Part shown: one piece after another, positions 9,725 through 20,569 of the stretch
Layout of the letters: the number at the start of each line of letters is the position of its first letter
How positions within the stretch are numbered: the stretch's first letter is position 1
Assembly (NCBI GenBank): GCA_903772945.1
Contig: CAICTM010000315.1
Coordinates: forward strand, 1 to 64,000
Source of the DNA: Seminavis robusta
Lineage: Eukaryota > Bacillariophyta > Bacillariophyceae > Naviculales > Naviculaceae
DNA length: 64,000 nt
Direction of reading: 5' to 3'
Program-made: the position numbers and the translations under genes
Notes under the pieces: model-generated
Told to the model about the DNA's origin: nothing
The model's database searches: none
The model's input: only the letters and a program-made list of their open reading frames with translations

Positions 9725-10760
9725 GTGCTAGTTGCAAGATACTATACATGCAACAGTTTCCAAGCAGGCGGGCGTCTAGCCGTGGGAGAAAAATTCACTA
9801 CAGTCACAGAAGATAATGCAGATACATCACTACAAGATCTGTACCCTGACCACTTTGCAGCTTTGAAACATGCCAACCTTCGCAATCAACAAGCACACAA
9901 TGCCAAAGATTCCCACCCTTCGAGAAGCAAACCACACCTTCAAACCCAAATCTCCAACAAACCGACAACTCCAATAACAGAAACGAGATGCTAGAAGAAC
10001 AACATACTTTTGCATTGGCTACTCCAAAGCTTGGACAACTCCCATTTGGAAAGTGATTCAGAACCTCATCCAAAACAAGTATCCAACCCTCAAATGGATT
10101 AGATCTGCAATGTCATACCACAGATTCACCAACCTGCGAGAAGTTTTCAATGGAAACCTTTTGACCAAGCTCAATACTGGAATTGTCTCACTTGACTTTA
10201 CAACCCGCCCATGCAACTGCACCAACCGTTTGACAGTTGGATGTGCCTACAACAACCACTGAAGAAAACCAATTTGTCATCTATGAAGCAACAAGCACTC
10301 AACCTCCCAATCCTACATCCAGCCCCAAATCCTACATCGGAGCCACACAAAACTTTCTCAAGCTCAGAATTTCATCACATGTCAGTGAAACAAAACGCCT
10401 ATGCCAATTCCTATGCGGCAAAAAACACAAACCCAAGAACTCGGACACCTTGCTGACCGCACCTTTGCTTGGCACTTTGCTGCCAAAGCAGTGGCAACAA
10501 CCACAGGAAACCCCACAGCATCTGACATTCGGAAACTCTACAACCTCATAATACTGTGGCAGGGCAACCCCCTGTCCACAGTCAAAACGTTCGGGAAAAA
10601 TGACTGCATTCTATGTAATCAAGAACGGCTTCACATCTTCAAAAGTATGAGAAACAAACCTTCTACACTTCTCAACAGAGTGAAGAACTATTTAATACAT
10701 GCCGTCACAAACCACGGTTCCACCGGTTCACCCATGCAACCCCAGTGAACAGCACTGATG
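9725..10760 (+). mobile_element. Penelope-like retroelement fossil (GIY-YIG end), broken
   Basis: Plus-strand frames contain the C-terminal part of a retroelement protein of Penelope-like type. Recognisable text includes KLNTGIVSLDFTTRPCNC, KSYIGATQNFLKLRIS (a GIY-YIG-like nuclease region) and ILWQGNPLSTVKTFGKNDC with a CxxC (ILCNQER). The reverse transcriptase part is not convincingly present. The element is clearly broken and 5'-truncated. No terminal repeats were recognised, and its age cannot be estimated from a single copy. Confidence 0.5.
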
Positions 10761-11475
10761 AGCCCTCAATGGGCGAAAAAGTGCCAACCACCATTGATGT
10801 TTAACACCAATGCTGTTTGTGAATGCAATCGATATAATCCATAGAAATAGTACCACAAAGTCAACCCATCACGCCACAGTTCTGCTGCCTCGTACCACTC
10901 GGCACCAGAACTCCAGCCTGAAGGCTTGTCTTTGTCAATCCCAGTAAATTATTTAGTATTCTCAATTTTTGCTGCATTTGATAAATTTAAATTTTTAACA
11001 CACACGAGGAAGCCTGAAGAACCATGAGGGAAGAAGTTGCTGTCAATATACGACAGCGATCCCGGATAATGTTCCGTGACGACCTAGTGAATACGTGAAG
11101 TATCTTGGTTACCACCCGCTATTGATCGCGCGTGCCAATGCACCGCGTATACTAAACTGTCAGAATCCGAGAAGAATCCGAGAAGATCACAATTTGCCGA
11201 GAAGATCAATCCGATCTTGCAAATCGACTTCCTGTATCTGATGCTTGATTTGACGATTTGACATTCGGATGTCCAACGGATGCACTTCTCCAGTTGCTCT
11301 TCTCCGCCCTCCGCACCTCTCCGGTTCCCCTTTGCCGTGCGCGTAGTCTTGACTCAACTCTAATCCAGCCTTGGACTGGGGATGAGTCCTCAGTCCCGTT
11401 TACTAGTTGGTCTGGAGTTTGATGTCATCACATCACCACCCTCAACCAGGACAACAGGCAACAGACCCCCCAGCA
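10761..11475. other. Intergenic; dispersed repeat copy 2 inside
   Basis: No gene seen. The stretch 11242-11340 is the second copy of the repeat at 7301-7391. Confidence 0.6.
11242..11340. repeat. Dispersed repeat, copy 2 of 2
   Basis: Same orientation as 7301-7391; it differs by a few substitutions and a tandem GATTTGAC duplication near its left end. Confidence 0.8.
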
Positions 11476-11890
11476 GCAGGGTGCGGAAATAGGACTTAAA
11501 TCAACAAGTCTGCATGAAACTAACGGTTCTACGTGAAACTAGCCGTTAGTTCCACGAAGTGTTTCACGCAGTGTATGACGCAGTGTTTGACGCAGTGTTT
11601 CAGTGTTTCACGCGACGTGAAACTAGCAGTTTCCTGCTAGTTTCGTGCAGAAAAACGGCTAGTTTCACGCAAGATTTACTAGTGATTACTACGGATAGAT
11701 TGATAGTTTCACGCACGATTGAACATAGTTTTATGTGCTTGAAACTAACGGCTAGTTTCACGCAGGTCTACTAGTTTCACGCAGGAAAACGGCTAGTTTC
11801 ACGCAGATCTGCGTGAAACTAGTCTAGTTTCACGCAGCCTGCCTTTTTAAAAATAACAGTTCTCCTCCGAAGCCCGTTTCGGCACCCTGC
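11476..11890. mobile_element. Second GTGAAACTA-type array with imperfect inverted ends
   Basis: The ends GCAGGGTGCGGAAATAGG (left) and the complement of GCAGGGTGCCGAAACGGG (right) match at 14 of the first 17 positions. The interior is packed with GCGTGAAACTAG and its complement CTAGTTTCACGC in mixed orientation, including a perfect 29-base palindrome at 11809-11837. The motif core GTGAAACTA is shared with the element at 4607-4992, but the termini differ. Its right end abuts the next element at 11890. Confidence 0.55.
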
Positions 11891-12308
11891 AGGGTTACTC
11901 GACATTTTGTCTGTTTGGGAAAGTGTTTTGGCGATTAAGTGTAAATGTCTACACACAGTTAGTAGACATAAGTAGACAAAGTAGACATTGTGCGACATTA
12001 GGAGACATTAGTAGACAAAGTGATACATTGGTAGACATTGGTAGACAAAGTGAGACATTGTGAGACATTGTGAGACATTGTGAGACATTTTTGTACTGTT
12101 TTACTGTACTGTGTAGACAAAGTGAGACATTGGTAGACATTAGTAGACATTGTGAACATGTAGACATTGTGAGAACATTGGTAGACATTGTGAGACATCC
12201 GTAGACATTGTGAGACATAAGCCTCTTTTACAAAGGAGCATAGAACATTTAGGCAACTCTGTAATCAGATACAATAGCCTTAAATAGACAAAATGCCGAG
12301 TAACCCTG
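11890..12308 (+). mobile_element. MITE, copy 1 (GGGTTACTCG ends, TGTCTCAC minisatellite inside)
   Basis: Starts CAGGGTTACTCGACATTTTG and ends with its complement, CGAGTAACCCTG. The interior is a minisatellite of GTAGACATTGTGAGACATTG-type units and ends in a unique stretch (about 12220-12290). No coding capacity. Copy 2 at 12558-12996 is the same element in reverse orientation, which makes the boundaries firm. The target-site duplication is not clear. Confidence 0.8.
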
Positions 12309-12557
12309 GGCTCTCGCTCTTGCCCCCTGTTGGATTTGTCAAAGGAGATGTTACTTGCAGCCCAAGTCGCTGCCTATCTGACTATTTCTTGTTTTCTGGT
12401 TTAGCCAGCTAGATAGGCCTCCATTGCAGTGTTGGGAAAGTTGGGAATGGTGCCAACCTGCCGAGCTGGCTACTTCCCAGCTCCCGAAACCACACCGTAT
12501 CCCTTCCTTATGACCAAAACTCAGTTTCACTCAGCACCCTAGCATACTAGATTAGGG

Positions 12558-12996
12558 CAGGGTTACTCGGCATTTTGTCTATTTATGCTATTGTGTCTGA
12601 TTACAGAGTTGCTTAAATGTTCTATGCTCCTTAGAAAAAGTGGCTTATGTCTCACAATGTCTCACTTTGTATACCAATGTCTCACAATGTCTCACTTTGT
12701 CTACCAATGTTTCACTTTGTCTACTAATGTCTACCAATGTATCACTTTGTCTACTAATGTCTACAAGGTACTGTAAAACAGTACAAAAATGTCTCACAAT
12801 GTCTCACTTTGTCTACCAATGTCTCACAATGTCTCACTTTGTCTACCAATGTATCACTTTGTATACTAATGTCTACTAATGTATCACTTTGTCTCCTAAT
12901 GTCTCCTAATGTCTTAAATCTTTTCAACGGTCTGTAGACATTTCCATAATCGCCAAAACACAAACAGACAGAATGACAGAATGCCGAGTAACCCAG
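12558..12996 (-). mobile_element. MITE, copy 2, inverted relative to copy 1
   Basis: Starts CAGGGTTACTCGGCATTTTG and ends CGAGTAACCC at 12994. Reading it on the minus strand recovers the order of copy 1: the GCGATTA block, the TGTCTCAC minisatellite, then the block containing GCATAGAACATTTA. The two copies flank a 249-base spacer and could pair as a long hairpin. Confidence 0.8.
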
Positions 12997-13223
12997 GTGA
13001 ACCCGCAGCACTAGCTAGTTAGCAATGCGCCATGTCATTTGAAGATCCAGCTGAAGCGGTGTCAGGGAATCCCCAAGTCTTTCCCCTTTAGAGCAGTTAT
13101 TTTTGGTTCCATTATTAGCTATGTATGTTCATTTTCAGTGAGCTGGTTCTATGATGTATTAAGCGCAAGGCAGGAGCTACTGGAAACCGAAACTGAAAAT
13201 GTTCAATCTCAATCTCTTTTCGC

Positions 13224-14852
13224 CTATCTCATACTATGTCTCCGTCCGCGATTGTTTCGTACTCTGTTGACGGGAAACACCGGTGTCCCTTTCGCAGTCT
13301 GTGCAACCGTTGGCTTCATGTTGACAGAACGATCCACCACCGGGGCATTGACAGACTCCATATCTCCGCGATCAATGGCAATCAAGGTTGTGAAGGAGTC
13401 GTCAAAGATCTTTGGGGGTCCTTTGATCTTGCTGACAATGAGCTTTTGCCTTTGATGGTATGATGTCAACGGCGCGCGAATGTCTGCGACGTTGGTAGGC
13501 TGATGACGAGGTGAAGCAATGTGATTGATGACCGGCATGCTATCTGCCCGTGCATCTCGTAGCTTCGACGATTTATGTTGCAGTTGCTGTGTCCGCGGTG
13601 TCTGGGCGGGGCTGCGTAGCGAGTTGTAGCTTCCCGAGGTTCGCGTCTTATGACTTCGAGCAAGCGATGCTTGCTTCTGAAGCAAGCTGTTGCTTCGGGG
13701 GGTGTTGGGGGGTATCACAGCGCGCTTGGATCCGTTGCTATTTGGAGACAGGTGGGCTAGCGAAGTGTGCAATCTCGAGTCTGATTTTCGCTTGTGACGA
13801 CTTGCCCCGACACTGTTGCTTCGTCTGGTAGTACCCGATGCACGCGACTTGGATTGTCGTCGTCGTCGAGCAGCATTATTACTGCTAGACGGTTCGCTGA
13901 TGGAAAGTTTCTTCTTTTGGCTGTCCCTCCCTCTACTTCGACCGGTGCTACCAGAAGCCTTGCTGTCAGTTTCGGTGGTGGCACTAACAGCCGTTGCCAG
14001 CACTTTGTTGTCACTACTGGTCCGCCGATGTTCTTGGCTCTTGCGCCGTTGTGTGGGCTGCTTTTGTTGAACAACCTGATCTCGAATCGCCTCGATCGGC
14101 AGTACAGTGTAGCTTCCTGTCCTCGACAAGCGAGATGCCACATGTCGCAAGTCTGAATGACTTTGGGAATTCCTCTGCTTTGATTGTGCAAACTCGTGGT
14201 TATCTTTCTTTCTGTTGCCGTTCACGTCTCGGTCCGAGGAGGACTTTTGCAGATTGTCCACAAGGCCAGCCAAAAGAGAGTACTTGGCCGTTGCGTGTGG
14301 TTCTCGGGAATCGGCTGACACGAGGTTGGACACAGTTTGTTTGATCTTGTCCAACTTTTCAGTGTGCTGTTGTGTGACATCTTGTTCGGACTCCTTTGAC
14401 GTTCTCCTGTTCTTCTGATGGGTCTTCCTCTTGTGAAGTTTCCTCTCATCCTTGTCTTGATGTTGTTGTTTGTCTTCCTTGCTGTCCTTCCGGCGCTTGT
14501 CATCCGCGCCCGTACCGGTAGCATGGTCTTGCTTGTCATCGTTGACCTTTTCGCTCGCTTGTCGTGATTTGCGACGCCTCCGAGCATCGTCCTTGGTGCC
14601 ACTCTTGCTCTTGGTACTGTTCCTGCTCTTCGTCGGCTCTTTGTCAGCGCCAAAGCCAACGTCTATGGGTTCGGAGCGATGCAACAACAGCCTGCCACTT
14701 GCATTGAGATCGTCAGAGGATGGAATATCATCTGGAATCCCAAGAGATTGAGTGTGTAGAGACGACGCTATGCGAGCAGGAATTGCGACGGTTGCCATGT
14801 TGCTATTCTTGCGATTTGGGCTACCCATTTCTTTGTGAGGACGCTGATTCAT
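13224..14852 (-). CDS. Ser/Arg/Lys-rich disordered protein, 542 aa
   Basis: The frame from the first in-frame ATG (14852) gives 542 residues. An alternative start is a tiny 5' exon: ATGGCCAA at 15086-15079 followed by GTAAGT, spliced to 14895, which keeps frame and would give 559 residues (MANNNKWDQ...). The protein is low complexity and basic, with a Lys/Asp/Arg-rich block (about residues 75-170) and Ser/Arg clusters such as RRRRQSKSRASGTTRRSNSV. It also has a short SHSDLRHVASRLSRTGSY segment. No folded domain or signal peptide is visible. RRxS phosphorylation-type motifs recur. The neighbour at 17229-20318 has the same style and also a SHSDL motif, suggesting loosely related disordered proteins. 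Function unknown. Confidence 0.7.
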   Translation of the reverse strand: MNQRPHKEMGSPNRKNSNMATVAIPARIASSLHTQSLGIPDDIPSSDDLNASGRLLLHRSEPIDVGFGADKEPTKSRNSTKSKSGTKDDARRRRKSRQASEKVNDDKQDHATGTGADDKRRKDSKEDKQQHQDKDERKLHKRKTHQKNRRTSKESEQDVTQQHTEKLDKIKQTVSNLVSADSREPHATAKYSLLAGLVDNLQKSSSDRDVNGNRKKDNHEFAQSKQRNSQSHSDLRHVASRLSRTGSYTVLPIEAIRDQVVQQKQPTQRRKSQEHRRTSSDNKVLATAVSATTETDSKASGSTGRSRGRDSQKKKLSISEPSSSNNAARRRRQSKSRASGTTRRSNSVGASRHKRKSDSRLHTSLAHLSPNSNGSKRAVIPPNTPRSNSLLQKQASLARSHKTRTSGSYNSLRSPAQTPRTQQLQHKSSKLRDARADSMPVINHIASPRHQPTNVADIRAPLTSYHQRQKLIVSKIKGPPKIFDDSFTTLIAIDRGDMESVNAPVVDRSVNMKPTVAQTAKGTPVFPVNRVRNNRGRRHSMR

Positions 14853-15086
14853 GACAACAGGCAAACCAACAACTAACTGATCCCACTTATTATTGCTTGT
14901 AACCACAAAAGATTATCAACCAACTAGTCTGCTCAGATGGGAGTTTCTCACGGAATCGTTTTACTAGATAGCTAGGCAATACCAGCAGGGGCACCGGAAG
15001 AAGGAACTGCTGTAGCTAGCTCGCATACACAACTCATTCACAGGAGCCTAAGAGAGCAAAGGATCGACAGAGACTTACTTGGCCAT

Positions 15087-17228
15087 CGGTGGTGGGTCGT
15101 GTGCAAAGCAACAACAACGTGAGAAAGTATGGGAGAAAGTAACACTCCCAACCCCCAAAGAAACTGTAATGCTCTATTGGTGCCAGTGTGGCAGTGATGG
15201 TTCCACTGTGTTCGGTTCCACTAGTTATTACAGCTTTCTTAACAATTGTGACATTTTGAAGACTTCACCTTCCGGATCATGCTGCTGAGTTAAAGGCCAG
15301 TTCACCTATCTGTACTCTCCGTTCATTCTAGATAGTGTAAAGTGAGACCCAATCTGCGGGATTACCTCTACAGCACTATTTACGGTACCGGTACAGCGTA
15401 GGGCCCTTCGGAACTAGAGGTCCCGCACCAAACCAATTGCACTATTGCACTATTAACAGAGGCAGCACTGGCCGCACAGCTGCGCCGGTACAGTACCTGG
15501 TACAACCTAAATCCCAACGCTACTTGCACTCCGGTAGTTCTGGTACCAGCAACACAAAGAGCTGCTTGAAGGCCAAAGCTTGAAGGCTGATAACTCCAGT
15601 CGATGCTGGAGAACTGGAGAAGATGACAAGAGTTGATGTGGCCAATTTAGCGGCTGCAAGACGCAAGAACTCCACAGCATGTTAGCGTGTGTGGTCTTTG
15701 CAAAGTATCTATTGAGTACATGTAGTACTAGTATGGATTCGATTCGGATTCTCGGGTCTGATTCGATTCGAGTGGTGGTACCTGATACTCATCAGTACGG
15801 TACATCTGTGTATTACACAGTGGTACATGACCAAATAATCGTCAAAGCGACTGATGAGTTGCAGGTTTACTGGCAGCAGGACACGTCCGGGATCCGAAGG
15901 CAAAGCAAAGCGGTATTGGCTGTCAAGCAGGCCTCGTACGGTACCATTTTTGCAAGAAGTGACTGAACCAAGCAAGTTGCTTTTCTGGCAAACCATGGAA
16001 AATCCCTAAAACACAGCTTGACTCTGTGGCACCGGTAACATTTGCTTGTTGGGTTCTTTGACTTGATCATCCTCCATGGGAATCATCAGTGCTTGGGCTC
16101 TTTTGGTACTAATGAAATGTGGGATTGTATTGGCAGGCTAGGTAGATTTGGTTGCCGTACTTAGTTAGTTCCCAATTCTCTGGATGTTTCAGGAATTCGG
16201 AGTCCCTCCCCTTGACAGCCTGACTTCAAAAGCTTTGCTACTAGCTAGTAGGCTACTAGTAGGTGTTGGCAGCTTTCTGCACCACAAAGGCTTGATCACG
16301 GTCAGCTGTATTGTGAAAAAGAGGGAATGAATGAATCGAATCCCCTCCAAGCAAATTGCTGGAGAAGTAGTCTAATGTCTTGGGTTCGTCGACTCGACTC
16401 CTCGACTCTTGATCACTGATCACTGCCAACTTCCTTGCCAAGTAATTGGCATGTTTCTCGCAATAGACGTCAACCCCGGTACTACGTGTAGTATGTCAGT
16501 CAGCATCACAGCACTCGTTGCTCTACCTGGTACCATGGTACTTCGTGTCCGGATGCTCAACATGACAGAAATCGCACGATTGAAGATTCTGTATCGTACC
16601 ATTGCAAGTGCAGCAGCTTCAGCCGCTACCAACCGGTACAGGCAGCTTCGTTTCTATTGACTCAAACGCGAGCCGACCTTCTTCGTACATTTCTACACTA
16701 GCACTCGTAGAAGTGTACCATAAAAGCCGGCACGCGTTTGAATCAGAAAAATCGAAGCTGCGTACTACTGGTAGCTATGATACATAAAAACAGGAAGCAA
16801 CGGCTTGATCCACTCCAGAGATTCGCCACTGGTACTTCTAACTAGATTTAACAACCATCACTGGCTTACAGAAACACGTCACGAATGGGAAAAGGTTCCG
16901 AACCTCGAGTGCAGCAGTCCAGCCAGGTAGCCAGAGCAACAATTAACTGTAGAAGACAGCAGCCAGAGAATCATGACACATGACAGGTAGTCCAGAGAAT
17001 CTAGGCACTAGCTAGCAATATCGTTGTACAGTCGTATATTAGAAGCTAGATCCTCTCGGGTATTTGCGTTTGAACCACGCAAGGAGAGAGCTCGAGCGTT
17101 CAAGAGAGATAATCTGTTCCGTGCAAATTGGAATCGAATCGAATCCACACTCTCAGAGTCAAACAACCTCTGGATTGTGATTTCTTGGTTGCTCTCTGGA
17201 TTTCGTTACGATTCATTGTTCATGCACC
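15087..17228. other. Intergenic, no gene seen
   Basis: About 2.1 kb with short open frames only, and many GGTACC, CCGGTACC and CTAG palindromes. GATTCGATTCG-type short repeats occur at about 15736-15776 and 17131-17142. It probably contains the promoter of the gene starting at 17229. Confidence 0.5.
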
Positions 17229-20200
17229 ATGCACCGCCACAGGGAAGGATTCGACCAAATCAAGGTTGCCTTTGATTTAGGATCCGATTTCTCGGACAGC
17301 ACAACCTCGGCTCCTCGGTCGTCCCTGTCGAGTCTCAGTTTTGGTGATAATAATGACACGCGGAGTGGTCTTTCCTTTGAAGAGGCGTTTGGGAATCAAG
17401 GTCGATTTGCTCGAAGACCCAGTCGTTTCATGGAAGCTACCTTCAGGGACAGTACAGGAACCCAGGATGACATGGCCATGCCCAGCAGAAGATCCAGGGT
17501 ATATCGACCGGCTTTTCCGCCTTCTTCTGCAAGTAATCAATCTCTTGTCAATGTGGGCAACTACAACGACGCCCCTGCCAATCAAAATCAAACGGCTGCT
17601 GCCAACAACAACAACAAACCTGTTCTGAAAGGACAAGTTTTCTCGACGGATGATTCTGTGGTTGGAAATTTTGTGAGCCCCAAAGTGCGGCCCCATCCCA
17701 ACGATTCTCTCGAATTGACGAGCAACACAGCATCATCCTTATCAGGAGATGCAGGGGGAGAATTATTCAATAATTTTCCCACCACTCGCCAGGATCTCAG
17801 CCATTCTTTGGTCGCCAAATTGGGAAGTAGTGCCGCTGTAAATCACAGCAAGGCCGTGGGACGAAGGCGAGCCAGTGTGGCCGTATTGACAGGATCCAAC
17901 AGTTCTGTCTCGGACGAAGGTTCCACGAATAATAATAATCACCGTCACCAGCAGCGCAACCAAACAAGTCGAGAAGCATCCAGGTCACGATCTCGAACTC
18001 CAGTGCGAAAGGGACGGTCACACAGTGCTGGTGCAAAATACCGCAGGGGAGAACAGCAACAACAAAAACAATCAACTGATCATGGCGACGGAAAAGATGT
18101 ACCTGCAGAAAATGATGGACACAAAGACGACAATCACCGGCGTGTCAGACTCCATGAGCACAAAGACAAGGAAGATTCACGTTCTACCAGACGAGAACGC
18201 AGCCCTGCAGTTGATGGTGGGGATCAAAGGACGGCTGATGATTCCAGCCGCCGTCGCAATCACCGAACGGATGACAGCAGTCGTCGACATCACAGAACAG
18301 ACGACAGCAGCCGTCGGCATCATAGGACAGATGATGACGGCAGTCGTCGAAATCAAAGGATAGATGATGACAGCAGCCGTCGGCATCACAGGACAGATGA
18401 CGGCAGCCGTCGAAATCAAAGGACCAGGAGCGGCAGTGGTAGTCGAAGGAGTCACCGAGTGGAACACAGCAGGAAACCAGAGAGTCAAAGTCCCGAACCA
18501 TCCGGAGCCAGGCGACACCGAGATAGGGTCGAACGACGAGGAGGCGGTCAAAGTGGCAGTCCACATGATAATAGACGCCGTACCGGCAGGGACAGTCGGA
18601 GTCCACCCGACGGTTCGCATCATCGAAGGAGGACAAGCCACGAAAGAGGAAGGCATGCCAGGGGACAGCACGACGATCATCATCCCGGCGATCATCATGG
18701 GTCTCACGACAGAGGCCATCGTAAAGAAAGTGGCAGCCCGACGGAAGCTAAAGGTCGTCGCAGACATCGCCACAGTGAAATCCGAAATGAGAAAAAGTCC
18801 AAAAGCAGAAGTCCAAAGGCAGGCAATCGAAGGCGTCACAGCGAAAGTCCTCGTGCAAGCGCCAATGCCGCGGATACGACAAATTCCAACACAGCTGCAC
18901 CTGCGCCTAGACGGAGTCGGGGGAGTATGATTATTCTAGACCAAACGAAAGCTGCCGAGGCCGCAATTCCCGCTGCAAATACTACCACTTCCAAAGCTAC
19001 ACCCAATCCTCCGAGACGAGCACGAGGAAGCATGATAATTCCAGGCGAATTCCCAGTCCCTCACACTGAGCACTCTGAGGATAAAAGCCATCACGTGGGA
19101 AGTCATCACGACGACAATCACCGTCAACACCACGCGAGAATCAAGGACCGAAGACTTAGTCCACATGATGGCGACAAGAACCGTATAGCAAGAAGGCCAC
19201 CCCATCGCAGGTTGGAACGGAAGCGTAGCAAGAGCATGGGCGATGTCAAAGCAAAGAGCAGAAGTAGACTTCATGCACAAGACAACGACAAGATGAAAGG
19301 GGCGGCGAAACGCAGATCTTCCAGTGCGGATATTGTCAACACTCGGCATCGCCACAAGATCAAGAATCGCAGCAACCATTCAAACAATGATGACCTTGCC
19401 ACCACGAACAGCAGCATGGAGCGCCATGAAGTAGCAGTTGCTCTTGCAGCTGGCAAAAAAGTCAGTCTTTCTCCCCGCAGCCGTCGTCTTACAGCGCACG
19501 TGAAATCGAAGGAAGCAACGCTGTTACGACACCGCCGTCTCTCTGCACCGACGCACAACTCGGGCTCGTCTATTGACGATGAAAAACGCAAAATACACCC
19601 CCGGGGCCGATCGCCTCGTCGCCACGTAGGCGAAGAGCCAAGGTCGTCGTCATCGTCGTCGCAGGACGCTGCGGAAAGATCAACACACAAACTGACTCTT
19701 GACACTGGCCGTCGCCGTTCCATCTCTCCAAAGAAAACTCGAACCTTGACAAATCAGCACACTGGCGAACACAGCAACAGCAGCAAGCCAAGCAAATACA
19801 AAGAATCCTTGATGCGTCATACGAGTAAGGACGATTCGGGAGGACGTGCAGCTCCAAAAGAGCGGCCCACTTTGAGACGCCATTCCAGCCTGAACCAGTT
19901 GGAAAACAAAAGTAGAAGGTCGCTTGTCCCAATCAGGCAGAACTTGTCGCATTCGGACTTGGATGAGGCAAGGTCCGGTATTCTGTTGGAACGATCCAGG
20001 TTGGACTTTTTGGATGAGCAAATGTCCCTTAGCGACAGTGACGACGACAGTGAATCTGGCCTCGCCCAGAAGCAGGGGCTGCAACTGAAGTCTATCTGGC
20101 AATATGATCAAGTGAGTTCCAATCAGATTCCCGACTTGCCAGAGCCTCGGTTTTCCGACCCTCAGTTTTCGGAACCCGAGTTTGACGTTACGGACGAAGA

Positions 20201-20318
20201 ACTAGATAGTCCAGCGCTGCACAGGGTGACGACCACCAACCTTGACCATGTGGATCTGACAGCCCTTAGTGCGGCTCAAGTGCAGGTGGTTTTGGCAAGA
20301 GCTCGGGGTGAGTTGTAG
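17229..20318 (+). CDS. Large Ser/Arg/His-rich disordered protein, 1029 aa
   Basis: A single open frame of 1029 residues starting MHRHREGFDQIKVAFDLGSD. An earlier ATG at 17222 is in another frame and soon stops. The middle carries a degenerate tandem array of about 10-11 residues, variants of TDDSSRRHHR and DDGSRRNQR (18232-18425), followed by SR/HR-rich text. A duplicated motif PRRSRGSMII / PPRRARGSMII appears about 30 residues apart (about 561 and 595). The C-terminal third is acidic and ends with a helical segment, LTALSAAQVQVVLARAR. Nothing resembles a folded enzyme domain, transmembrane helix or RRM, so it is not a standard SR splicing factor. Nuclear or cytoskeletal scaffold roles are possible guesses. 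Function unknown. Confidence 0.75.
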   Translation: MHRHREGFDQIKVAFDLGSDFSDSTTSAPRSSLSSLSFGDNNDTRSGLSFEEAFGNQGRFARRPSRFMEATFRDSTGTQDDMAMPSRRSRVYRPAFPPSSASNQSLVNVGNYNDAPANQNQTAAANNNNKPVLKGQVFSTDDSVVGNFVSPKVRPHPNDSLELTSNTASSLSGDAGGELFNNFPTTRQDLSHSLVAKLGSSAAVNHSKAVGRRRASVAVLTGSNSSVSDEGSTNNNNHRHQQRNQTSREASRSRSRTPVRKGRSHSAGAKYRRGEQQQQKQSTDHGDGKDVPAENDGHKDDNHRRVRLHEHKDKEDSRSTRRERSPAVDGGDQRTADDSSRRRNHRTDDSSRRHHRTDDSSRRHHRTDDDGSRRNQRIDDDSSRRHHRTDDGSRRNQRTRSGSGSRRSHRVEHSRKPESQSPEPSGARRHRDRVERRGGGQSGSPHDNRRRTGRDSRSPPDGSHHRRRTSHERGRHARGQHDDHHPGDHHGSHDRGHRKESGSPTEAKGRRRHRHSEIRNEKKSKSRSPKAGNRRRHSESPRASANAADTTNSNTAAPAPRRSRGSMIILDQTKAAEAAIPAANTTTSKATPNPPRRARGSMIIPGEFPVPHTEHSEDKSHHVGSHHDDNHRQHHARIKDRRLSPHDGDKNRIARRPPHRRLERKRSKSMGDVKAKSRSRLHAQDNDKMKGAAKRRSSSADIVNTRHRHKIKNRSNHSNNDDLATTNSSMERHEVAVALAAGKKVSLSPRSRRLTAHVKSKEATLLRHRRLSAPTHNSGSSIDDEKRKIHPRGRSPRRHVGEEPRSSSSSSQDAAERSTHKLTLDTGRRRSISPKKTRTLTNQHTGEHSNSSKPSKYKESLMRHTSKDDSGGRAAPKERPTLRRHSSLNQLENKSRRSLVPIRQNLSHSDLDEARSGILLERSRLDFLDEQMSLSDSDDDSESGLAQKQGLQLKSIWQYDQVSSNQIPDLPEPRFSDPQFSEPEFDVTDEELDSPALHRVTTTNLDHVDLTALSAAQVQVVLARARGEL
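18232..18425 (+). repeat. In-gene tandem repeat encoding (T)DDSSRRHHR
   Basis: About six units of 30-33 bases with GACAGCAGCCGTCGGCATCA as a common core, in frame within the 1029-residue protein. Units are imperfect, so the array is not very recent. Confidence 0.75.
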
Positions 20319-20569
20319 CTGGGTAGTAAAAGGGTATTGTAATTAGCAATCCTGCTATTGTTAGACTGGTGCCTTGTGTTGCCTCATGAGCTAGCTAAGC
20401 TAGCTAGTAGTCACATAGCTGGTACTTGGATCGGCTTGGAGGAGGGACTGGCAAACATGGCAGATATCTCACCAGACAACACGAGGCCCACATCACGCTT
20501 CACAAATATCCTCCAGTGTCTGTCTGGAGATCGGCAATATGTAGGGAAGCTCGAGTAGGGTCATTGCTG

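Noticed and set aside
11949-12879. Repeat-encoded Ser/Cys/Asn-rich frames (MSHNVYQC type)
   Set aside because: Products of the TGTCTCACAATG minisatellite inside the two MITE copies, not genes.
11890-12996. CRISPR-like array
   Set aside because: Units are contiguous degenerate minisatellite repeats without unique spacers, in a eukaryotic setting.
18177-18839. 220-codon minus-strand frame with hydrophobic stretches
   Set aside because: Antisense of the DDSSRRHHR tandem array in the 1029-residue gene; no independent features.
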